Shown here: piece after piece, positions 1 through 5,700 of the stretch
Layout: the number at the start of each line of letters is the position of its first letter
How positions within the stretch are numbered: the stretch's first letter is position 1
Source: Lachnospiraceae bacterium
Lineage (GTDB): Bacteria; Bacillota; Clostridia; Lachnospirales; Anaerotignaceae
Assembly: GCA_028695945.1 (NCBI GenBank)
Contig: JAQVIB010000086.1
Coordinates: forward strand, 1 to 8,100
DNA length: 8,100 bases
Direction: 5' to 3'
Translations under genes and position numbers: made by a program
The notes under the pieces: generated by a model
Told to the model about the DNA's origin: nothing
Databases searched by the model: none
The model's input: the letters and a program-made list of their open reading frames with translations, nothing else

Positions 1-379
1 ATAATGCCTTAAATCTCATTCTACCTGCAACAGAACCTGTAATTAGTGCCGGTGTAATAATTGCAAACATCATTTGAAAAGCAGCAAACACAAGTGCTGG
101 AATGCTATCTGAGTAAACACCAGCCTCTGTTCCTACTCCGTTAAAGGCAAACTGGTTTAAAGTACCAATAATTCCGCCTACGTTGCCACAAAAACTTAAT
201 GAATAGCCAAACAACACCCACATTGCTGATGCAAGGCCTATTATAAAAAATGAAGACATCATTGTGTTTAGTACATTTTTTCTTCTTTCCATACCTCCGT
301 AAAAGAAGGCTAATCCAGGTGTCATAAATAGCACCATAGCTGATGCAATCAGCATAAAAGCAGTATCTCCTGAGTTCAT
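1..379 (-). CDS. amt: Ammonium transporter (Amt/MEP/Rh family), N-terminal part, cut by window edge
   Basis: Reading the minus strand from the ATG at 379-377 gives 126 uninterrupted codons up to the left edge. The protein begins MNSGDTAFMLIASAMVLFMT, then PGLAFFYGGM, the first-helix signature of Amt/MEP channels that conduct ammonium/ammonia across the cytoplasmic membrane. Three to four hydrophobic helices are visible (about residues 5-28, 40-62, 95-118). The segment FQMMFAIITPALITGS places Phe105 where AmtB has its outer phenylalanine gate, and RMRF follows as in the family. The twin histidines and the second gate lie beyond the edge. There is no separate signal peptide, unlike E. coli AmtB, which is usual for Gram-positive homologues. 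An AAAGGG Shine-Dalgarno lies about 10 nt upstream. The upstream region carries nitrogen-control candidates, described separately. No PII (glnK) gene can be seen because the downstream side is missing. Family assignment is very secure. Confidence 0.96.
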   Translation of the reverse strand, partial: MNSGDTAFMLIASAMVLFMTPGLAFFYGGMERRKNVLNTMMSSFFIIGLASAMWVLFGYSLSFCGNVGGIIGTLNQFAFNGVGTEAGVYSDSIPALVFAAFQMMFAIITPALITGSVAGRMRFKAL

Positions 380-437
380 AAAATCTACCCTTTCGTATTT
401 TATCATTTTTAGTTGCTTATTAATATTTAATTGGTAT

Positions 438-449
438 TTTTGCGCAAAA
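438..449. repeat. 12-bp perfect palindrome TTTTGCGCAAAA
   Basis: A perfect self-complementary sequence centred on GCGC lies directly after the T-tract of the proposed amt attenuator and about 60 bp before the amt start. It may be a protein-binding site, a small leader hairpin or chance in AT-rich DNA. Confidence 0.3.
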
Positions 450-485
450 TAAAAAGACGTGCAGAATTTTCATCCGAACGCCTTT
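446..485 (-). terminator. Candidate transcription attenuator in the amt 5' leader
   Basis: On the minus strand AAAGGCGTTCGGA (485-473) can pair with TCTGCACGTCTTT (465-453). This gives about 13 base pairs with one internal mismatch and two G-T wobbles, and a short TGAAAAT loop. The T-tract TTTTTATTTT follows directly. That is the form of an intrinsic terminator, but it lies about 75 nt before the amt start codon and points into amt. It cannot end a gene from the other side, because no minus-strand gene lies upstream. The natural reading is a leader attenuator. Pairing was done by eye; no energy was calculated. Confidence 0.55.
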
Positions 486-492
486 GTCCATG
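471..492 (-). promoter_or_regulatory. Alternative antiterminator-like hairpin with an A--G-- hexaloop (ANTAR-type candidate)
   Basis: On the minus strand GGAC-AAAGGC-GTTC (489-476) folds into a 4-bp stem (one G-U pair) with a six-base loop. CAT (492-490) can pair with ATG (473-471) below a two-base bulge. The loop has A at position 1 and G at position 4, the pattern reported for RNA bound by ANTAR-domain antiterminators. The 3' side of this hairpin uses bases needed for the 5' arm of the attenuator at 446-485, so the two folds exclude each other. ANTAR targets normally have two such hairpins; I cannot find a clean first one upstream, which weakens the call. Confidence 0.3.
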
Positions 493-509
493 TGTGATAC
501 GATAGCACA
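493..509. promoter_or_regulatory. GlnR/TnrA-like box overlapping the amt -10 region
   Basis: The minus strand reads TGTGCTATCGTATCACA. The GlnR/TnrA consensus of Firmicutes is TGTNA-N7-TNACA. Nine of ten fixed positions match; the only difference is C for A at position 5. The site sits on the proposed -10 box of amt, a usual place for a repressor operator. GlnR controls ammonium-transporter genes in several Firmicutes. The inference rests on one site; the same bases also look like part of a leader hairpin. Confidence 0.4.
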
Positions 510-527
510 TTTAAATTAAAAATTCAA
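499..527 (-). promoter_or_regulatory. Candidate amt promoter with extended -10
   Basis: On the minus strand TTGAAT (527-522) is followed after 17 bp by TATCGT (504-499), preceded by TGC, which gives the extended -10 form TGnTATCGT. The match is moderate (4 of 6 in each box plus the TG). Transcription would start near 492, placing the attenuator hairpin at the very 5' end of the transcript. A weaker alternative further upstream is TTGGTA with TTTACT, also 17 bp apart. Which is used decides whether the first ANTAR hairpin could exist at all. Confidence 0.35.
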
Positions 528-716
528 TATAAAGTGCATCAGATAATAATTAATTAGTAAACTTTATCATATTCTACGTACCAATCATATATATTTATGT
601 GAATATATAATGAAAAAAATGCAATTCATTTTTTGTTAAATTTTCAATTTGTAAATATAACTATGAAGGTTTACACATATGTATTGTATAAATGATAAAA
701 GCATACGTATTTAAAT
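528..716. other. AT-rich intergenic stretch with no clear gene
   Basis: This is the part of the amt/protease divergent interval not covered by the amt signals. It is very AT-rich with stops in all frames. The only structure is an AT-only inverted repeat: AAAAAATG (614-621) with CATTTTTT (627-634) around a five-base loop. Without G-C pairs it is a weak terminator candidate at best. No convincing promoter for the protease gene could be picked: TATAAA at 687-692 lacks a correctly spaced -35. Confidence 0.5.
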
Positions 717-833
717 TGGAGGTGTATTTACACGGACGATGAAATATTATATTCGCCTGATGTTGTAGATTTTATAATAAGAAAAGGTTCGTATTATGAA
801 CGATATATACTTGAACACCCAGGTCTTATTACT
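717..833 (+). other. Likely N-terminal coding extension of the protease gene, with strong Shine-Dalgarno and no standard start codon
   Basis: The protease frame is open upstream of the ATG at 834 back to a TAA at 696-698. From 726 it encodes IYTDDEILYSPDVVDFIIRK followed by GSYYERYILEHPGLIT, which looks like real protein and resembles the N-termini I recall for clostridial Csp-like subtilases. A strong site, GGAGGTG, lies at 718-724, whereas the ATG at 834 has only a weak AGG upstream. No ATG, GTG or TTG occurs in frame here. Candidates are ACG at 732 (9 nt after GGAGG, good spacing) and ATT at 726 (3 nt, tight). The ATG at 739 is in another frame and stops after nine codons. A real non-AUG start, a start-codon mutation or a sequence error are all possible. 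Confidence 0.6.
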
Positions 834-2423
834 ATGCATACTACTTTTGATGTATATATAATTTGTTATGCAAAATTAAGTGACTATGAAGAAATGATAA
901 CGTATATGGGTACGGATTTTATTAATAGTGTTCCAACAGTACTTGGACTTTCAGATGTGGAAAGTTTGGAGGCAGCCGGGATAATACAGGTTCAGCAACA
1001 GCCTTATCTTAACCTTACAGGCAGGGATGTGATTATAGGGTTTGTTGATACAGGTATAGATTACACACAAAAGGTTTTTCAGTATGAGGATGGAACAACC
1101 AAAATTAAATATATATACGACCAAACTATTCCTGGAAATCCGCCTAGTGGCTTTCCATTGGGAACAGAATTTACAGAAGAACAAATTAATGCTGCATTAG
1201 CCTCGGATGACCCATTTGAAATTGTACCACATAGAGATGTTGCAGGGCATGGAACGTTTTTAGCCTCTGTAGCCGCAGGTCGCCAGTTTGAAGGCTTTGT
1301 AGGTGCAGCACCTGATTCTGAAATAATTATGGTAAAGCTGAAAAAAGCATATCCATTTTATCTTGAGAGGTTTTGTGTTCCTGATGAACAGGAAAATGCT
1401 TTCGAGGCTTCGGATGTTATGCTTGGGGTAAACTATATTTTAGAAAAATCAATCGAACTTCATAAACCAGTGATTATCTGCCTTGGCCTTAGTTCAAGTT
1501 ATGATAGTCACGACGGGTTTAGCCCTCTTGAAGAGTGTTTGTTTTTTATTGCTAATATACCTGGAGTGTGCATATGTACATCTATTGGCAACGAGAGTGC
1601 AGCAAAACATCACTTTACTAGTATGTTTTCTAGAGATAGGTCGCCTGAAAACATCGATATAAAAGTTGGTGAAAATGCGGGCGACATATTTGTTGTTATT
1701 ACAAACAGAATTAGTGATAAAATTTCAGTATCGGTGCGTTCGCCCACAGGCGAACTTGTAGGGCGTGTGCAAGCTAAGGCTGCAACTACTACCATTGCTA
1801 GGCTTGTGCTTGAACCTACAACTGTTACCGTTTCATATTACTATCCCCTTGAAGGAGGTGGTGACCAAGTTACTATAGTAAGAATACTAAATGCTTCACC
1901 AGGAATATGGACTATTACTGCGTTTGGAGATATAATTATAAGGGGTATAATTGATGCATGGCTTCCAATAACAGGTTTTGTTTCACCTACTGTTGAGTTT
2001 TCGGCATCAAATCCATATGGAACAATGACATATCCAAGCACAGGGCTTGGGCCTATACATTGTGGTGCATACAACAGTGTTCGTAACAGTTTATATCCGA
2101 ATTCTTCATGGGGTCCTAGCAGAATAGCACCAGATATGCCTGATTTAGTAGCACCAGGGTATCAAGTAGGTGGATTTTACCCAACAGGTTATGGTTATAT
2201 TGATGGTACTAGTGCAGCAGCAGCTATTACTTCGGGTGCATGTGCGTTGATGCTTCAATGGGGAATTGTTGATGGTAACGATTTAGGATTTTGCACACCA
2301 TTAATTAAAGCATATCTAATTCGAGGGTGTAGGCGTACTGAGACTATGGAATATCCTAACCCTAAATGGGGATATGGTACACTGGATTTAATAAGAACAT
2401 TTTTTTACATGCGTGAATTGTAA
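834..2423 (+). CDS. Subtilisin-like serine protease (peptidase family S8), Csp-like
   Basis: This is a subtilase with the full catalytic set (numbering from the ATG at 834): Asp72 in VDTGID, His139 in AGHGTFLAS, oxyanion Asn253 in SIGNES, and Ser460 in DGTSAAAA. About 200 residues separate Asn and Ser, including a beta-rich insert (about 270-400); this is typical of the clostridial Csp group, whose best-known members process the spore cortex hydrolase SleC during germination. Residues 1-60, ending in GIIQVQQQPYLNLTGRDV, look like the end of a short N-terminal prodomain. No signal peptide or membrane helix is seen, so the enzyme is probably intracellular or spore-associated. The first ATG is used here conservatively, giving 529 residues; coding very likely extends about 34-36 codons upstream. 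It is a single gene, divergent from amt and convergent with pepF. Many clostridia have several uncharacterised paralogues, so a germination role is only an inference. Confidence 0.9.
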   Translation: MHTTFDVYIICYAKLSDYEEMITYMGTDFINSVPTVLGLSDVESLEAAGIIQVQQQPYLNLTGRDVIIGFVDTGIDYTQKVFQYEDGTTKIKYIYDQTIPGNPPSGFPLGTEFTEEQINAALASDDPFEIVPHRDVAGHGTFLASVAAGRQFEGFVGAAPDSEIIMVKLKKAYPFYLERFCVPDEQENAFEASDVMLGVNYILEKSIELHKPVIICLGLSSSYDSHDGFSPLEECLFFIANIPGVCICTSIGNESAAKHHFTSMFSRDRSPENIDIKVGENAGDIFVVITNRISDKISVSVRSPTGELVGRVQAKAATTTIARLVLEPTTVTVSYYYPLEGGGDQVTIVRILNASPGIWTITAFGDIIIRGIIDAWLPITGFVSPTVEFSASNPYGTMTYPSTGLGPIHCGAYNSVRNSLYPNSSWGPSRIAPDMPDLVAPGYQVGGFYPTGYGYIDGTSAAAAITSGACALMLQWGIVDGNDLGFCTPLIKAYLIRGCRRTETMEYPNPKWGYGTLDLIRTFFYMREL

Positions 2424-2427
2424 AAGT

Positions 2428-2457
2428 AAGGCTGACGGAATTTGTTTCGTCAGCCTT
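2428..2457. terminator. Bidirectional hairpin terminator between convergent protease and pepF genes
   Basis: AAGGCTGACGGAA (2428-2440) pairs with TTTCGTCAGCCTT (2445-2457) around a TTTG loop: 13 bp with one G-T wobble. It starts 5 nt after the protease stop and lies 20 nt beyond the pepF stop on the other strand. The trailing T-rich stretch is better on the minus strand (ACTTTTAC), so it may serve pepF more strongly, but its position fits both genes. Confidence 0.85.
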
Positions 2458-2477
2458 AGTTGAAAATAGAAATAATG

Positions 2478-4235
2478 TTAACTTTTAATATAATTTTCAA
2501 TATCCTCTTTTATAATATTTAAAGAAGAACGCCAAAATTCAGGGTGAGATATATCTATATTAACCATAAGTGCAATATCCCTTAAATTTGCTTTTCCTGT
2601 TGCTCTTAAAAGCTTAACATAATCAGCAGAGAATGCACTGCCTTTTTCCAAATAAATTCCGTACAAGCCCTTAGCAAACAAAAGCCCGAATGCGTATGGA
2701 AAGTTATAATAATTATAATCCACATCATAGTAGTGCGGTTTAACAACCCACATATATGGGTGCATAAAGTTTTCATCCAAACCATCGCCATAAGTTTGTT
2801 TTTGTGCATTAATCATAAGTGTACACAATTCTTTTTCAGACAAAGAACCATTTTTGCGTTCTTCAAAAACAGCATCTTCAAATAAAAAGCGGCTTAAAAT
2901 ATCAACTACAATTTGGGCTGAGTCTGAAATATCATTTTCTAAAATTATTTCCTGCTGTTCAGGCGTTGCATTTTTCAAAGCAGCATTTTTAACCAAGGTT
3001 TCGCAAAATGTTGATGCAGTTTCGGCTATAGGCATAGGATAATCGCTGTTTAAGTGGGTTTCATTATTTAAGCATTCACCGTGGTAACCATGCCCTAGCT
3101 CGTGGGCAAGGGTGATTACATCATTAAAGTTTCCACTGAAATTAGTTAGTATTCGGCTTTCCTTAATTGAATGCAAGTTAGAACAAAATGCACCGCCACG
3201 CTTACCCTCTTTAGGGAATACATCTATCCATCTGTTATCGAAGGCACGCTTTGCATAATCACCAAGTTCTTTGCTGAAAAGAGAAAAATTTTCAATTATA
3301 AAAACTTTTGCTTCATCATAGCTAAATTGCATATCTACTGTACCAACAGGTGCAAAAATATCATAAAAAGGCAGACCATTCTTATGACCTAATATTTCAG
3401 CTTTTTTTTGGAAATACTTTCTGAAAATAGGCTGATATTCCTTCATGGCACTAATCATGGCGTCAAGTACAGGTTTGTCTATGCGTGAGTCAAGCAAGGT
3501 CATTTCCAGTGGAGATGAATATCCACACATTTTACAGTTTGTTATAACTTCGCCCTTAATTCCGTTTAGGGCTGCGGCAGAAGATGGAGCAATGGATTTA
3601 AGTGCTTTAAGTTCAGATTCATATGCAGTTTTTCTTATTTCAGCATTATTACTATAAGCCATATTTCTAACTTCGGCAAGTGGGTAGCTTTTATCATTAA
3701 TAGAAACTGAAAGTGTAGATGACAATATATCCCAAAGTTTCATCCAAGCCAGTGAGCCAGTGTTACGCATTTTTGCAATAATAACTTCTTCATTTTGGCT
3801 TAAAAGATATTTGCTGTTGGTTAATATTTGGTTTAAATAAAAGCTGTGCTCAGAAAGCAACGGAGAAGCAATTATTATACTTTCTGCATTTTCTTGGGAT
3901 GCAAACCAATGCTCAAAAGCAATTTGAGAAGGAGTTATTTCCGTTTCAAGTTCTTCAAGACTTTCAAGGGTTTTTAAGGCGATTTCGTTTTCAGCATCTG
4001 TGCTTAGGGTAAGTTGACAGTACTCTAAAAGAAGTGAAATAACTTCACCAAAGTTGTTCATAAAATTAATATAGTATTCAGTTTTTTCAATACCACTTGA
4101 ATTATCTTTTAGGTTTAATTTGCACCAGTTATCAATTTCTTCAATATAATCCTTGGCACGGTTATAATCGTTTAAAAACTTTTCCGATGAAAATGAAGTA
4201 TATAATGTATCAAGGTTCCATGTTGTATTATTCAT
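2478..4235 (-). CDS. pepF: Oligoendopeptidase F, M3 family zinc metallopeptidase
   Basis: The 585-residue protein is of normal length for the M3B oligopeptidase family, cytoplasmic enzymes that cut short peptides from uptake or protein turnover. The zinc site is complete: HELGH at 378-382 gives both histidine ligands and the catalytic Glu379, and Glu405 in MPIAETAS is the third ligand about 25 residues on. The C-terminal substrate-binding region is also typical, with HPYMW and KPHYY near 492-503 and YYNFPYAFG at 509-517. The N-terminal half is the helical PepF domain. There is no signal peptide. AGGAGGT lies 7 nt before the ATG at 4235. The gene stands alone, divergent from metY, and ends at the shared terminator. 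The family is certain; the symbol pepF is by homology, and the peptide range cannot be told from sequence. Confidence 0.95.
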   Translation of the reverse strand: MNNTTWNLDTLYTSFSSEKFLNDYNRAKDYIEEIDNWCKLNLKDNSSGIEKTEYYINFMNNFGEVISLLLEYCQLTLSTDAENEIALKTLESLEELETEITPSQIAFEHWFASQENAESIIIASPLLSEHSFYLNQILTNSKYLLSQNEEVIIAKMRNTGSLAWMKLWDILSSTLSVSINDKSYPLAEVRNMAYSNNAEIRKTAYESELKALKSIAPSSAAALNGIKGEVITNCKMCGYSSPLEMTLLDSRIDKPVLDAMISAMKEYQPIFRKYFQKKAEILGHKNGLPFYDIFAPVGTVDMQFSYDEAKVFIIENFSLFSKELGDYAKRAFDNRWIDVFPKEGKRGGAFCSNLHSIKESRILTNFSGNFNDVITLAHELGHGYHGECLNNETHLNSDYPMPIAETASTFCETLVKNAALKNATPEQQEIILENDISDSAQIVVDILSRFLFEDAVFEERKNGSLSEKELCTLMINAQKQTYGDGLDENFMHPYMWVVKPHYYDVDYNYYNFPYAFGLLFAKGLYGIYLEKGSAFSADYVKLLRATGKANLRDIALMVNIDISHPEFWRSSLNIIKEDIENYIKS

Positions 4236-4276
4236 ATTGTACCTCCTAATTTTAATATCTACTCATATAGATTACC

Positions 4277-4305
4277 ATTATATATAGAGCTATGCAATAA
4301 ATAAC
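4277..4305 (-). promoter_or_regulatory. Candidate pepF promoter (good -10, poor -35)
   Basis: The minus strand carries a perfect TATAAT at 4282-4277, about 42 nt before the pepF start. No good -35 box stands at 16-18 bp (GTTATT at 17). Its position beside the opposing metY promoter makes it the best available candidate. Confidence 0.4.
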
Positions 4306-4334
4306 TGGAAAAAACAGACAGTTTGAAGTATAAT
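4306..4334 (+). promoter_or_regulatory. Candidate metY promoter
   Basis: TGGAAA (4306-4311) and a perfect TATAAT (4329-4334) are 17 bp apart, with the -35 matching TTGACA at four of six positions. Transcription would begin near 4341, leaving an untranslated leader of about 40 nt before the metY ATG. The upstream edge abuts the putative pepF promoter, so the two could interfere or share a regulator. Confidence 0.55.
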
Positions 4335-4380
4335 AGAATTTCAATAAAATCAACTACAACTACTAAGGAGGATTTTAAAT

Positions 4381-5661
4381 ATGAAAGAAGATTGGAACAT
4401 AGAAACACAAGCGGTTCAAGGTGCATATTGGCCAGAAAACGCAGAACCTCGTGTGCTTCCTCTTATTCAAAGTACAACATACAGATACGATACCTGTGAG
4501 GAATTGGCTAAGGTATTTGACCTTGAACAAGAGTCACATATGTATACAAGACTTTCAAACCCAACAACTGATTCTTTTGAGAAAAAGATGGCACTAATGG
4601 AGGGCGGAGTTGGTGCATTAGCAACATCTTCTGGAATGTCGGCAACGGTTTTGGCGTTTCTTAACATAGCACAAGCAGGAGATGGAATACTTGCTTCAAG
4701 TACCATTTATGGCGGTAGCTTTACATTGTTTGCAACAACTTTTAAAAACCTTGGAATAGAGGTGATTTTATTTAATCCTGAACTTAGTGCAGAAGAAATT
4801 ATTGCATTGGGTAAGCCTAATACAAAGGCTATTTTTGGTGAAACAATTGGAAATCCCCTTGTAAATGTAATTGACTTTGATAAATTTTCTAAGGTATCAA
4901 AGGCATTGGATATACCTTTTATTGTAGATAACACTTTTGCTACAGCAGCACTTTGCAAGCCGTTGGAGCTTGGTGCAAATATTGTTATATACTCTACAAG
5001 TAAATATATTGATGGACATGCTTCGGTTTTAGGCGGAATAGTTGTTGATGGCGGAAACTTTAACTGGGACAACGGAAAATTTCCAGGGCTTGTAGAGCCA
5101 GATGAAAGCTATCATGGAATTAGCTATACAAATAGGTTTGGCACCTCGGCATACATTGTTAAAGCAAGGGTACAGCTTATGAGAAACATGGGTATGGCGC
5201 CTGCACCTTTTAATTCATATTTAATGAATTTGGGCAGTGAAACACTACATTTAAGAATGGAAAGACATTCTGAAAATGCCCTGAAAATGGCAAAGTATCT
5301 TAAGAATCATGAAATGTGTGATTGGGTTAAATATCCAGGCCTAGAAGGTAACCAGTATTATGAATTGGCACAAAGGTATTTGCCAAAGGGTGCAAGCGGA
5401 GTTCTTACTTTTGGTGTTAAAGGTGGTCGTGATGCAGCACGTAAATTTATAAATGCTCTTAAATTAGTTGCCCTTGTTACACATGTTGCGGATGTTAGAA
5501 GTTGCGTTCTTCAGCCTGCAAGCACAACCCAGAGACAGCTTAGCGATGAAGAGCTTATTGCCTGCGGTGTCTCACCTGATATGATAAGATTTTCGGTTGG
5601 TATTGAAAATGCTGACGACTTGATTGCTGATTTTGAACAGGCGTTTGCAAGGTGTAAATAG
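4381..5661 (+). CDS. metY: O-acetylhomoserine sulfhydrylase (aminocarboxypropyltransferase), PLP enzyme
   Basis: The 426-residue protein belongs to the Cys/Met-metabolism PLP family. It most resembles MetY, which joins O-acetylhomoserine and sulfide (or methanethiol) to give homocysteine (or methionine) in the cytoplasm. Visible features are MYTRLSNPT at 54-62 (Tyr55 and Arg57 contact PLP phosphate in the neighbouring subunit), SSGMSA at 83-88, Tyr110 stacking on PLP, Asp183 in VDNTFA, the PLP lysine Lys208 in STSKYIDGH, and Arg403 in IRFSVG for the substrate carboxylate. MetY-type features include NWDNGKFP (228-235), YHG (244-246), the PFNSY region and the 426-residue length, longer than MetB, MetC or MGL. 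One oddity: the segment usually ending PASTTH reads QPASTTQRQL, with Gln378 and Gln384 where I expect His. AAGGAGG at 4365-4371 lies 9 nt before the ATG. glgB follows after 33 nt. Methionine gamma-lyase-like activity is a less likely alternative. Confidence 0.92.
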   Translation: MKEDWNIETQAVQGAYWPENAEPRVLPLIQSTTYRYDTCEELAKVFDLEQESHMYTRLSNPTTDSFEKKMALMEGGVGALATSSGMSATVLAFLNIAQAGDGILASSTIYGGSFTLFATTFKNLGIEVILFNPELSAEEIIALGKPNTKAIFGETIGNPLVNVIDFDKFSKVSKALDIPFIVDNTFATAALCKPLELGANIVIYSTSKYIDGHASVLGGIVVDGGNFNWDNGKFPGLVEPDESYHGISYTNRFGTSAYIVKARVQLMRNMGMAPAPFNSYLMNLGSETLHLRMERHSENALKMAKYLKNHEMCDWVKYPGLEGNQYYELAQRYLPKGASGVLTFGVKGGRDAARKFINALKLVALVTHVADVRSCVLQPASTTQRQLSDEELIACGVSPDMIRFSVGIENADDLIADFEQAFARCK

Positions 5662-5682
5662 ATAAATTACTTACGAAAGCCG

Positions 5683-5700
5683 AAGGGGTGATATTTGTTG
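5683..5700 (+). promoter_or_regulatory. glgB ribosome-binding site with tandem TTG start codons
   Basis: AAGGGGTGAT (5683-5692) matches the extended Shine-Dalgarno well. Two TTG codons follow in frame, at 5695 and 5698, with 6 and 9 nt after GGGG. There is no ATG close by; the next in-frame one is about 30 codons downstream of the TTG pair's family-conserved start region, so TTG must be used. Which of the two is used cannot be told, and changes the protein by one residue. Confidence 0.6.

Noticed and set aside
702..708. CATACGT resembling a sporulation sigma (SigE/SigG) -10 box before the Csp-like protease
   Set aside because: No matching -35 at the required spacing, and the transcript would start almost on the Shine-Dalgarno site.
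692..742. Short plus-strand frame starting ATG at 692 and ending TGA at 740-742, overlapping the protease start region
   Set aside because: It has no Shine-Dalgarno site, is only 16 codons long and contains the ribosome site of the protease gene; probably chance.
4707..5072. Minus-strand open frame opposite metY
   Set aside because: It is antisense to conserved metY residues including the PLP lysine region and shows no protein family features.
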